32,071 bases of DNA from a virus. The notes beneath the pieces are model-generated. The model saw only the letters and a program-made list of their open reading frames with translations, was not told the DNA's origin and did no database searches. The DNA lies in the IMG/VR virus record IMGVR_UViG_3300010370_000144, positions 1-32,071 of that record; one strand, 5' to 3'. Position numbers and translations under genes: made by a program. Positions 24,074 to 31,150 of the stretch are shown piece by piece; the first letter of the stretch is position 1, and each line of letters begins with the position of its first letter.

Positions 24074-24928
24074 TTATGCAGCTCCTGGCCCAAAACCAAA
24101 GTTTCCTTGGAAAGCCGGTGGAGTGACAACTTCTTCTCCCATTGGATTTATTCCAGGAACACCTTGTTGAGGTCCACCATATGTTCCACCCTGGTTATTG
24201 ATTTCATAAAGTTCCTGTGATGTTCCTGCACCTGTCAGTGAGGTTCCACCACCAGTTGAATCAAGAAGATTTTCTTCCCAGAGTTGTTGTTGTTTAAGAA
24301 TTGTTTCTGGTTGTTCTGCAATAGTAATATTGTGAGTAACGTATCTATCGTATCTAAAAGTCACGTTTAATTGTAATAGAGTTGATCCATTATAACTTAC
24401 TGGAGTAGATGCAATTGAATATGGCCAAGCGTTAATGAAAGTGTAAGCTATTGCACCAGCTCGAGGATCAGTAAAAGAGTCTTTGTTGAACTTATAGATC
24501 GACATGCGACATTTATAAAAAGTGGGATAACGCATACGCATAACGTTTGCGTTTGCACCAGTAGCAGCTTCTTTGAGTGGATTAATAAACTCAGTCCAAG
24601 TCTCAAAGAACTTCATTACATTGTAGTCTCTATCAACATAGAAAGTAAATGTAACATCATCAAAAATTCTAGTATGTGGAAATCTCTCCGTTACTCCTTG
24701 ACGATCTCCCGATATTTCTACGTCCGCAAAACTGGATCCAGGTAAAACTGCATCAGAAACATACAGTCCAAGATCTTCCGTTAAGAATCTGGCATCAAGA
24801 CCTCTTGAAACAGCCGCATCAGTCACAGATTTATTCAGTTCAAAGAAAGCCTGATAAGTATTATTGGTCGATACAGTTTGAAATCTAGACCTGATATCAT
24901 CTATTTGATAGTATTGTGGAATAGGCAT
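24074..24928 (-). CDS. Tail tube initiator, gp54-like (tube fold)
   Basis: 284 residues. The core has the T4 tube and tube-initiator look: RGLDARFLTEDLGLYVSDAV, LPGSSFADVEISGDRQGVTE, RFPHTRIFDDVTFTFYVDRD, FFETWTEFINPL, and a closing strand YTFINAWPYSIASTPVSYNG then LNVTFRYDRYVTHN. gp19 tube proteins are near 200 residues and gp54 near 320, and the neighbouring gp48-like and gp53 genes are baseplate, so gp54 is more likely than gp19. The last 70 residues are Gly/Gln/Pro-rich and probably disordered. It is transcribed away from gp4, with a late promoter box overlapping the gp4 start codon. Confidence 0.7.
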   Translation of the reverse strand: MPIPQYYQIDDIRSRFQTVSTNNTYQAFFELNKSVTDAAVSRGLDARFLTEDLGLYVSDAVLPGSSFADVEISGDRQGVTERFPHTRIFDDVTFTFYVDRDYNVMKFFETWTEFINPLKEAATGANANVMRMRYPTFYKCRMSIYKFNKDSFTDPRAGAIAYTFINAWPYSIASTPVSYNGSTLLQLNVTFRYDRYVTHNITIAEQPETILKQQQLWEENLLDSTGGGTSLTGAGTSQELYEINNQGGTYGGPQQGVPGINPMGEEVVTPPAFQGNFGFGPGAA

Positions 24929-24934
24929 TGGGCT

Positions 24935-24941
24935 CTAAATA
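24935..24941 (+). promoter_or_regulatory. Late promoter-like box (CTAAATA) for gp4
   Basis: CTAAATAGATATC on the plus strand, 25 bases before the gp4 ATG, in the 38-base gap between divergent genes. It is the only promoter-like element I see for the plus-strand operon. Confidence 0.6.
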
Positions 24942-24961
24942 GATATCAGCCAGTTAATAGT

Positions 24962-24968
24962 TATTTAT
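24962..24968 (-). promoter_or_regulatory. Late promoter-like box (ATAAATA) for the gp54-like gene
   Basis: ATAAATAAC on the minus strand, 33 bases before the gp54-like start. It includes the first two bases of the gp4 start codon on the other strand, so the two divergent promoters overlap. Confidence 0.6.
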
Positions 24969-25407
24969 GAGTTATAGCGGGAAGTACAAGCCTTCCAATC
25001 CAAAGAAATATAAAGGTGATCCAACTAACATCGTTTATAGGTCTCTTTGGGAAAGAAAATTTATGAAGTATTGTGATGATAATGAGAATATTCTTGAATG
25101 GGGTAGTGAAGAATTTTTTGTCCCATACAAAGATCCTGTGACAGGAAAGAAAAGAAGGTATTTCCCAGATTTCTACATCAAATACATCGATGCGACTGGC
25201 AAAATGCGTCGAATGGTTGTAGAGATCAAACCATCAAAACAGTGTAGAGAACCAAATCCAAATCCTCCAAAGAAAACGAAGGCTTGGATCAACGAAGTTT
25301 ATACCTGGGGTACTAATCAGGCTAAATGGAAGGCATGTAAAGAATTCTGTGATGATCGTCTTTGGGAATTTAAGATCTTCACCGAAAAAGAGTTGGGTAT
25401 TAAATGA
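24967..25407 (+). CDS. gp4: Head completion protein gp4 (nuclease-like)
   Basis: 146 residues, close to T4 gp4 (150). The N-terminus SYSGKYKPSNPKKYKGDPTN and IVYRSLWERKFMKYCDDN are typical. A PD-(D/E)XK nuclease arrangement is visible: PD at 67-68 in RYFPDFYIKY and E86-x-K88 in MVVEIKPS. In T4, gp4 (also called gp50/gp65) finishes filled heads before tail joining. It starts the only plus-strand block, and its stop overlaps the next start (ATGA). Confidence 0.88.
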   Translation: MSYSGKYKPSNPKKYKGDPTNIVYRSLWERKFMKYCDDNENILEWGSEEFFVPYKDPVTGKKRRYFPDFYIKYIDATGKMRRMVVEIKPSKQCREPNPNPPKKTKAWINEVYTWGTNQAKWKACKEFCDDRLWEFKIFTEKELGIK

Positions 25408-25913
25408 GTATCGCATCTATCGTTAAATCTGAAGCAGGAGGAAAAAATCGCAGCCGCGATTGGTATCGCGGCACCTTGGCAAAAGTTCTACAGAACTATC
25501 AAGGCCCAGAATACGATGATCCAGATAACGATAGGGACCAATATGGTCCAGCAGAAGGAGGTGAATTATACTTCTTCAACTATATTGCAACCAAACCCAA
25601 TAGACTGAAGTATTACGACCAGTTTCCAGTTACATACATAATTAATACTTTTCCAGATGGTTTTCTGGGAGCGAACTTACATTACCTAGAACCAAAACTA
25701 AGAAAAGGTGTTGCATTATCTCTTCTAAATAGTGGAGATGGTGTAATTGTACCCAATAAAACCTTACATAGGTATTACTTTGGTGGGATACAAGGTAACA
25801 TAATGAGAGTTCCAGAAGCAGAGATGGCTGAAGTGTCACTGTTACCAACCGAAAAATTTGTTACTTCAAATGGAGTTGATTATCCATCCTACAGAGTATG
25901 GAGGGATAAGTAA
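25404..25913 (+). CDS. Conserved cyanomyovirus protein of unknown function
   Basis: 169 residues. The N-terminus is MSIASIVKSEAGGKNRSRDW, and the middle has GELYFFNYIATKPNRLKYYD and FPDGFLGANLHYLEPKLRKG. The YF/Y-rich pattern and position between gp4 and gp48 are features I associate with T4-like cyanophages, but I know no function. There are no cysteines and no membrane segment. It is coupled to gp4 (ATGA) and to gp48 (TAATG). An 8-bp perfect hairpin (25453-25472) begins 49 bases after the start. Confidence 0.7.
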   Translation: MSIASIVKSEAGGKNRSRDWYRGTLAKVLQNYQGPEYDDPDNDRDQYGPAEGGELYFFNYIATKPNRLKYYDQFPVTYIINTFPDGFLGANLHYLEPKLRKGVALSLLNSGDGVIVPNKTLHRYYFGGIQGNIMRVPEAEMAEVSLLPTEKFVTSNGVDYPSYRVWRDK

Positions 25914-27370
25914 TGGCTGTTATTAAGAATAGTTTTATCCAAGCATATAGGGGACAAACCTATTATTATACAGTAAATACAAGTAATAACACAGTTTCCT
26001 ACTATACAGCACCAACAAACGCTGCCTATACGAATAATACAGGATCTCTGATTTTTACAGAACAGATCAGTAGTCTACCATCAACCGCAACAACTGGTTC
26101 TAGCACAACCATAACGAATGCAAATCAGAATCTAATCAATTCGTATGGTCCAGGTTTTGTAAAAGGAGTAACTAAGACCACATTATACAACATTGAAAAC
26201 AACGTAGATCCTACAATCAGTCAGGCTGTTGGTGCAGAAGCTGCAAGTAGCTCCACTCCAAGACCAGAACCTGATAAAACGGTAACACCAGAAGGCACAC
26301 CCCCACCAGGACCAATAATAAATCCATTTGATACTGCACAAGAACAAAATGCAGAAAATGCACAAAATATTGAAATAACTGCCGCAACACTCCCTGCTGT
26401 TAAGAGTACTTTAAAATATCCAATAGATCTTGATACTAGTGTTCAGGATACTCTTCAAATTTCAATCTTCCAATATCAAGCAGCTAGAGGACTACCAGGT
26501 ATTGACACCGCAACTGATGGTGATAGGTTCTTAAGAACACAAAGTTTCACATCAGAAAATATAAGCAGACAAAAACTCATCAGTATCATTACACTTCCAA
26601 TTCCAAACGCTGTTGCTGACAGTAATGCAGTTTCGTGGGGTGGTGGAGAGTTTAGTTCCATCGCAGGACAAATGGGAACAGCTTTAACCGATGCCATTTT
26701 TTCTGGACTGGGCCCTGATAATGAAAAGAACTTTGTTGAACGTGTTACAGATGCAGCTAATACTGTGGGAGGTGCATTAGGAGGAACCATCCAAGGAGCT
26801 GGTAAAATTCTTAAGAACCCATATTTCCAAAGAAAGAAAATTCTTGATATCTTAGCTAAAGGTGCAGCTGCTCTTGGAGTGACTGTTGATGTCACTCAAG
26901 TTATCACCAGAGTTGGTGGTGTTGTAGAAAATCCCAACCTTGAATTGTTATTCACTGGTCCTTCACTGAGGGCTTTCACTTTCCAAGTTCGCCTCACACC
27001 AAGAAGTATAGATGAATCAAGAGAAATAAGACAAATTATCAGAGCGTTCAAACAACACTCTGCTGTCAAGAAGGGGGCCCAATTGAGGGCAGGATTTGAT
27101 GCAAGCAATCTCCTTCTTGGGACCCCTGATGTATTCGTTCTCAAATACATACAAGCGGGGACAAACCTAGAGATCAAAGGTGTAACCAAAATGAAAACCT
27201 GTGCATTGACAAATATCAGTGTCGATTACACGGGTGGAGTTGGTAGATGGGCTGCATATGATGGTGATAGTCAACCAATGACTAGTATTGTGACATTAAA
27301 TTTTGCAGAACTGGCACCTATTTACGATACAGATTACAACTCATTTGATGTAGAGGACGTAGGTTTCTAA
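25913..27370 (+). CDS. gp48: Baseplate tail tube cap gp48
   Basis: 485 residues, longer than T4 gp48 (364). The C-terminal third has the family phrases NPNLELLFTGPSLRAFTFQV, RLTPRSIDESREIRQIIRAF, LGTPDVFVLKYIQAG and TSIVTLNFAELAPI. Residues 100-150 are a Pro/Glu/Thr linker, and residues 240-310 are Gly/Ala-rich with amphipathic character. gp48 caps the baseplate and starts tube growth with gp54. A GGAGGG ribosome site lies seven bases before ATG, within the end of the upstream gene. It is coupled to gp53 by TAATG. Confidence 0.85.
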   Translation: MAVIKNSFIQAYRGQTYYYTVNTSNNTVSYYTAPTNAAYTNNTGSLIFTEQISSLPSTATTGSSTTITNANQNLINSYGPGFVKGVTKTTLYNIENNVDPTISQAVGAEAASSSTPRPEPDKTVTPEGTPPPGPIINPFDTAQEQNAENAQNIEITAATLPAVKSTLKYPIDLDTSVQDTLQISIFQYQAARGLPGIDTATDGDRFLRTQSFTSENISRQKLISIITLPIPNAVADSNAVSWGGGEFSSIAGQMGTALTDAIFSGLGPDNEKNFVERVTDAANTVGGALGGTIQGAGKILKNPYFQRKKILDILAKGAAALGVTVDVTQVITRVGGVVENPNLELLFTGPSLRAFTFQVRLTPRSIDESREIRQIIRAFKQHSAVKKGAQLRAGFDASNLLLGTPDVFVLKYIQAGTNLEIKGVTKMKTCALTNISVDYTGGVGRWAAYDGDSQPMTSIVTLNFAELAPIYDTDYNSFDVEDVGF

Positions 27371-28023
27371 TGTCAAACTATTTCAGACAACTTCCAAACT
27401 TAGACTATCCATCTTTACTCAATGATAGAGTAAGTAGTAGTGATACTGTTCGTGTAAAAAACCTTTTTAGAAGAGTAAAGATCAGAGAAGATTATTTCTC
27501 TAATTTGGTTATTTTTACAAAGTACAAAATTATAGGTGATGATCGTCCAGATAACGTAGCTGAAAAATACTACGGATCCCCAGATCTTGATTGGGTTGTT
27601 CTACTTGCAAATAATATCATTGATGTCAAAAATGATTGGCCAATGACAGAATATGACTTAAATGTCTATCTAAATGAAAAATATAACGAACAACAACTGG
27701 CAGAAATTCATCATTATGAAACTATTGAATTTAGAGACTTAAATAACCAACTGATCACTCCAGCTGGAAAAATTGTTGATGAAAGTTTTACAGTCGAATA
27801 TCTGAAAGGATCTCAAATTCAAAGAGTTTCTCCAATTCGTTCAATTTCTTACTTTGAGTGGGAAGTTCAAAAAAATGATGATAAAAGAAATATTAACTTA
27901 GTATCAACCAATTATGTTGGAACTCTTGTTGAGGAATTTAAACAAATTAGTACATATGATCGTTCTTCTCAATATGTCAACGAAAGACTGAAGAAGACTG
28001 AAAATATTAGAATCACTGGATAA
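27370..28023 (+). CDS. gp53: Baseplate wedge protein gp53
   Basis: 217 residues (T4 gp53 has 196). The phrase KYKIIGDDRPDNVAEKYYGS, then PDLDWVVLLANNIIDVKNDW, then MTEYDLNVYLNEKY, is characteristic of gp53, whose middle resembles LysM. gp53 joins baseplate wedges around the hub in T4. It is the last gene of the plus-strand operon and is followed two bases later by a strong bidirectional terminator. This gene is clearly AT-rich (one 60-base line near its end has 17 G or C). Confidence 0.88.
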   Translation: MSNYFRQLPNLDYPSLLNDRVSSSDTVRVKNLFRRVKIREDYFSNLVIFTKYKIIGDDRPDNVAEKYYGSPDLDWVVLLANNIIDVKNDWPMTEYDLNVYLNEKYNEQQLAEIHHYETIEFRDLNNQLITPAGKIVDESFTVEYLKGSQIQRVSPIRSISYFEWEVQKNDDKRNINLVSTNYVGTLVEEFKQISTYDRSSQYVNERLKKTENIRITG

Positions 28024-28025
28024 AG

Positions 28026-28064
28026 AAAAATCCCTGGCCGTCAAAATGGCCAGGGATTTTTTTT
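28026..28064. terminator. Bidirectional intrinsic terminator
   Basis: A 14-pair perfect stem, AAAAATCCCTGGCC (28026-28039) and GGCCAGGGATTTTT (28048-28061), with an 8-base loop. An eight-T run ends it on the plus strand (28057-28064), and the A run at 28026-28030 gives a T run for minus-strand transcripts. It lies between the convergent gp53 and small membrane protein genes. Confidence 0.92.
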
Positions 28065-28067
28065 CCA

Positions 28068-28301
28068 CTATTTTTGGAAATGAAGTTCGTTTTTCGTGGC
28101 CGGAACATCGTTCCAGTGTCTCACTACTCCAGCAACAATGAATACATTAGTGACCAAGTAACTAACAAATATACAGGTGCGTATAAGAGCAATAATATCT
28201 GCCTCTCGGTCATTTCGTCCATGTTTTTCACCTAACGATTTAGCCCACAACCTCCAGATTTTATTGTTGTGGACTATACTCCAGATTTTATTACCGATCA
28301 C
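28068..28301 (-). CDS. Small membrane protein of unknown function
   Basis: 77 residues starting at GTG, overlapping the gp32 stop as GTGA. Residues 37-60 (ALIRTCIFVSYLVTNVFIVA) form one membrane helix. The N-terminal part is basic (HNNKIWRLWAKSLGEKHG) and probably cytoplasmic, and the C-terminus is polar. A protein of this pattern next to gp32 is a recurring feature of marine T4-like cyanophages. The function is unknown. Transcription probably ends at the terminator just beyond its stop. Confidence 0.75.
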   Translation of the reverse strand: MIGNKIWSIVHNNKIWRLWAKSLGEKHGRNDREADIIALIRTCIFVSYLVTNVFIVAGVVRHWNDVPATKNELHFQK

Positions 28302-29230
28302 TCTTCAGCAAGTTTCTGGAAGTAAGACAGAGCATCATCTTCATCTTCATCACTGTAACCACCACCAACTGCAACAGGTTCACGGTTGAGGTTGTTCAGT
28401 TCGTTACGGAGACCATCGTCAAGATCACGAACAGGACCACGGAAGTCATCTTCGTCCTCAACTTCTTCAGCAACAGGACGACGGGTGGAAGTAGCGTTAC
28501 CCAGAACATTGTCCAGACGCTTCTTCAGAGTGTCGTAGTCCTTGAACTGATCTTGTGCAACCAGTTCTTGCAGAGAGAACTCTTTCTTCCAGAGAGCTTC
28601 AAGTGCATCATCATCACCATCAAGAAGTGCGGAAGGGCGGGCAAACTCAGAACTGTCATAGTTCCAATAACCTGCAACCTTCTTGATCTTGATCTTGAAG
28701 TCTGCACCCTGCCAGAAGTCAAAGGGGTTGATAGGATCTTCATCCTCAAACTCAGGTTGCATTGCAGCCATCACCTTGTCAAAGATCTTCTTACCAAACT
28801 TGTACAGGAAGACCTTACCTTCGTTCTGGGGATTGGCAGGATCCTTCACAACATAAATGTTGGAGTAGTAGGAAAGCTTACGTTTCTGTTTCCGTGCAGT
28901 CTCTTTGTCTGCATCGTTACCAGAGTTCCACAGACGGGTGTTGAGTTCAGACACAGGATCTTTTTGACCCAGAGTAGTCAGGGAGTTTTCGATGTACCAA
29001 CCACCAGGACCTTGGAAGGCATGGGTGTACATCTTCACCCAGGGAAGTTCTTCACCTTCGGGTGCAGGGAGGAAACGGACAACGGCATAACCGTTACCAG
29101 ACTTGTCCATTTCAGGTTTCCAGAGACGGTCATCACCACTGGAGGGGGAGTTCATCTTCTCAACTTCCTTGACCAATTTGGAAGTCAGTGAACCCAGTTT
29201 GGACTGTTTTTTAAGGTCAGAAAAAGACAT
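28298..29230 (-). CDS. gp32: Single-stranded DNA-binding protein gp32
   Basis: 310 residues from ATG 29230. Core phrases are GYAVVRFLPAPEGEELPW, GWYIENSLTTLGQKDPVSEL, KRKLSYYSNIYVVKDPANPQ, NEGKVFLYKFGKKIFDKVMA and VAGYWNYDSSEF. The N-terminal MSFSDLKKQSKLGSLTSKLV is the cooperative binding arm, and the acidic C-terminus (YSDEDEDDALSYFQKL) recruits replication partners. The protein has no cysteine, so the T4 zinc site (His plus three Cys) is absent. I chose 29230 over an in-frame upstream codon at 29308 because it has a GAGG ribosome site seven bases away and matches the family N-terminus. The gene is richer in G and C than its neighbours. Confidence 0.92.
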   Translation of the reverse strand: MSFSDLKKQSKLGSLTSKLVKEVEKMNSPSSGDDRLWKPEMDKSGNGYAVVRFLPAPEGEELPWVKMYTHAFQGPGGWYIENSLTTLGQKDPVSELNTRLWNSGNDADKETARKQKRKLSYYSNIYVVKDPANPQNEGKVFLYKFGKKIFDKVMAAMQPEFEDEDPINPFDFWQGADFKIKIKKVAGYWNYDSSEFARPSALLDGDDDALEALWKKEFSLQELVAQDQFKDYDTLKKRLDNVLGNATSTRRPVAEEVEDEDDFRGPVRDLDDGLRNELNNLNREPVAVGGGYSDEDEDDALSYFQKLAEE

Positions 29231-29231
29231 T

Positions 29232-29256
29232 GGATTACCTCGGATTGAGTTGGATT
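29232..29256 (-). promoter_or_regulatory. Leader repeats before gp32 (possible translational operator)
   Basis: AATCC on the minus strand occurs three times at exactly ten-base steps (29236-29232, 29246-29242, 29256-29252), flanking the GAGG ribosome site. T4 gp32 represses its own translation by binding its leader. A similar use here is inference. Confidence 0.35.
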
Positions 29257-29278
29257 TGGCCTTTGTGGTGGCAGAGTC

Positions 29279-29308
29279 ATCGTACCAGGGGAGGGACTCA
29301 CTTGTCAA
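29279..29308 (-). promoter_or_regulatory. Possible sigma70-type promoter for gp32
   Basis: TTGACA (29308-29303), a perfect -35 box, and TACGAT (29284-29279), four of six matches, are 18 bases apart. The element is at the very end of the upstream 113-residue gene, about 50 bases before the gp32 start. Confidence 0.4.
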
Positions 29309-29639
29309 GTCCCTTATCGACCATCTTACGCAAGTTTTTGATGGTCATATGCATATTGTTAAACAGGTCACCAGGATCCACCGAACCTGAGAACCCCAGC
29401 ATTTTAGCTGCGTTCACGATGTTCTCTTTGATTTGCAATGCTTCGGGATCATCAGAAAGAGAAACCCGCGTGTACATAATACGTTGTTTTTCAAGTAAGT
29501 TTTCTAACTTAGTAAGATGTTCATACTGATCTTCCTGCGACATGGCAGGAAACTTCATCGCATCTTTGTAGATTTCTTCTTGAAGTTCATTGATTTCTAC
29601 AAGTCCAGCACGAACTTGAGGACTACTTAGAAAACTCAT
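29298..29639 (-). CDS. Unknown helical protein between gp59 and gp32
   Basis: 113 residues, nearly all helix (VRAGLVEINELQEEIYKDAM, then YEHLTKLENLLEKQRIMYTR). It has no cysteine and no membrane segment. The start overlaps the gp59 stop (ATGA), so it is co-translated with the helicase loader. In T4 no gene of this type lies between 59 and 32; cyanomyoviruses often have one. The context suggests a replication or recombination accessory role, but no motif supports a specific function. Confidence 0.75.
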   Translation of the reverse strand: MSFLSSPQVRAGLVEINELQEEIYKDAMKFPAMSQEDQYEHLTKLENLLEKQRIMYTRVSLSDDPEALQIKENIVNAAKMLGFSGSVDPGDLFNNMHMTIKNLRKMVDKGLDK

Positions 29640-30229
29640 AGAACTTTCTCCTTCAGGATTTTTCTATAACGAAGCACGTCAATATTTAGAAATGAACCAT
29701 ACTTCTTAATTTTGAGGGAAACCGTACTCCAGATTGGATCATCCAGTTTCTTATCAAAGTGTTTTACGAAACCCAAAATCTTATCCAGAATGATTAAAGT
29801 CTCAATTGAGATCTCTTTTCGCAGATAAGACTTCAGGATTTTCGGATGTTGGCCTTCAGTATGGAAGTAACTGTCGAAATTATCTCTTGTAAAGATTGTT
29901 TCAACTTCGTTTCCGAATAGGTAGGACAAGGATTGGTTTCGTTTTTGCCATTCCTTGAAGTTGGTTTCTCCATTTTGAATAATCTCTCCTATCCAGACTT
30001 TACCAGGATCTTCACTAGAAATAAAGTTTGCAATGAAATACTGTAGGATTTCGTCATCATCTTTCTTCCGTGACATCCTCTCAAAAAAATATCTGTCACG
30101 TCTCTTGTTAAAAGACGCAACAGATGCACGGGATTTTCCACCGTATTTTACATAATCATAATTATCCTTGGTGAAATGTTGTTTCATCGCAAGATAGGTT
30201 TTGTAGCAATCAAATGGTGACACTTTCAC
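29636..30229 (-). CDS. gp59: Loader of replicative helicase, gp59
   Basis: 197 residues (T4 gp59 has 217). Matches to the family include CYKTYLAMKQHFTKDNYDYV, FNKRRDRYFFERMSRK, NFISSEDPGKVWIGEI, and ETLIILDKILGFVKHFDKKL ending with IKKYGSFLNID. gp59 binds gp32-coated forks and loads the gp41 helicase. Its location two genes before gp32 agrees with T4 order. It overlaps both neighbours by four bases (ATGA). Confidence 0.88.
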   Translation of the reverse strand: MKVSPFDCYKTYLAMKQHFTKDNYDYVKYGGKSRASVASFNKRRDRYFFERMSRKKDDDEILQYFIANFISSEDPGKVWIGEIIQNGETNFKEWQKRNQSLSYLFGNEVETIFTRDNFDSYFHTEGQHPKILKSYLRKEISIETLIILDKILGFVKHFDKKLDDPIWSTVSLKIKKYGSFLNIDVLRYRKILKEKVL

Positions 30230-30483
30230 AATGGCAATCGTGCGCGTGATGTACGTTTGAGGAAGTTGAGTTCAATGGCTTCAGCCTTGATCTTTTCTTT
30301 AAGTGGTTTACTGATCAACTTCGCAACTGATTCTAACTCAATCTTGTTATCTTCACAATAATGAACAATCGCATCAATATAATTCAGGTCATTATTGTCC
30401 CGAACCAGTTCTTCGATATCCTTAGTGAATTTTGTTTGACACAAGAACTTTTCTTTGAGTGCCTTATCCAGGTCTTTATTCAT
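30226..30483 (-). CDS. gp33: Late promoter transcription accessory protein gp33
   Basis: 85 residues from ATG 30483 (MNKDLDKALKEKFLCQTKFT, then LNYIDAIVHYCEDNKIELES and AEAIELNFLK). In T4, gp33 bridges RNA polymerase and the sliding clamp to activate late promoters together with gp55. The late boxes in this window would be its targets. The ATG overlaps the exonuclease stop by eight bases, and there is no ribosome site, so coupling is likely. An in-frame TTG at 30504 is possible but less likely. Confidence 0.82.
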   Translation of the reverse strand: MNKDLDKALKEKFLCQTKFTKDIEELVRDNNDLNYIDAIVHYCEDNKIELESVAKLISKPLKEKIKAEAIELNFLKRTSRARLPL

Positions 30484-31150
30484 TGGAGAGCTTATGAGTA
30501 ACAAATTCTTTAATGTAACGAACTAGAAGTTTAATATACTCGTCTTTGTTTCTTTTGTCAAATACTTTAACTTCACCAGAAGAAGTTGTCATAATTGTAA
30601 TCAACTTCTTAACTGGAATATCAGTCATCTCATAGTACATACATGCGTATGCAGTTTCCTGAACGAAGTAGTTCTCTAACCACTTCTCTGGTTTAATTTT
30701 GTCTGAAGTTTTAAAGTCAATGATAGCAAGCTCGCCATCGTACTCCGCAATACAATCAACACGACCAGCAATACCGAAATACTCAGAATAAAGGGTACGC
30801 TCAATAGCATGTATGTTATCAATGCGATCAAGGAACGGTTTGGCGGAGTGGAACATGAACTGAGTTGCTGGGAGGTGGTTATCCCAGAGGAGTTCCTTAC
30901 CTTCAAGATAAGACTGTGCCGCTTCATGAAAATCAGTACCTCTTGTCGTGGCTTTTTTTGTAATACGATTGGCTTCTTCTTCACCAATCTTCTTTCTCCA
31001 ATCAATAAATGTTTGACGATTATAGAAAGAGGTGACTGAAGTGATTGAAGGCACCCAGTCACCAGTTGGAAGAAGATAGAGACGACAACCGTTGGTTTCT
31101 TTTTTCTCTAGTTCAACATCACCCAGATAATTATGATAAGTTCTTTGCAT
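30476..31150 (-). CDS. PD-(D/E)XK exonuclease (RecB/Cas4-like)
   Basis: 224 residues. Catalytic pattern: H75 in GTDFHEAAQSYL, E117, D132 in GIAGRVDCIAEYDG, D145-x-K147 in LAIIDFKTSD, and Q164-x3-Y168 in VQETAYACMY. This layout is that of RecB-family exonucleases, close to the mitochondrial MGME1-type group. It is next to gp33, gp59 and phoH, so a role in DNA recombination, repair or host DNA degradation is likely. No Cas4-type cysteine cluster is present. The start shares a base with the phoH stop (TAATG). Confidence 0.85.
   Translation of the reverse strand: MQRTYHNYLGDVELEKKETNGCRLYLLPTGDWVPSITSVTSFYNRQTFIDWRKKIGEEEANRITKKATTRGTDFHEAAQSYLEGKELLWDNHLPATQFMFHSAKPFLDRIDNIHAIERTLYSEYFGIAGRVDCIAEYDGELAIIDFKTSDKIKPEKWLENYFVQETAYACMYYEMTDIPVKKLITIMTTSSGEVKVFDKRNKDEYIKLLVRYIKEFVTHKLSNE

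Noticed and set aside
29231-29308. Longer gp32 starting at 29308
   Set aside because: It would overlap the previous gene and has no ribosome site, while 29230 has GAGG at seven bases and the family N-terminus.
29683-29689. CTAAATA box before the 113-residue gene
   Set aside because: It lies in the conserved LNID codons near the gp59 end and is better explained by coding.
30484-30504. TTG start for gp33 at 30504
   Set aside because: It would overlap the exonuclease further without a ribosome site; ATG 30483 matches the expected N-terminus.
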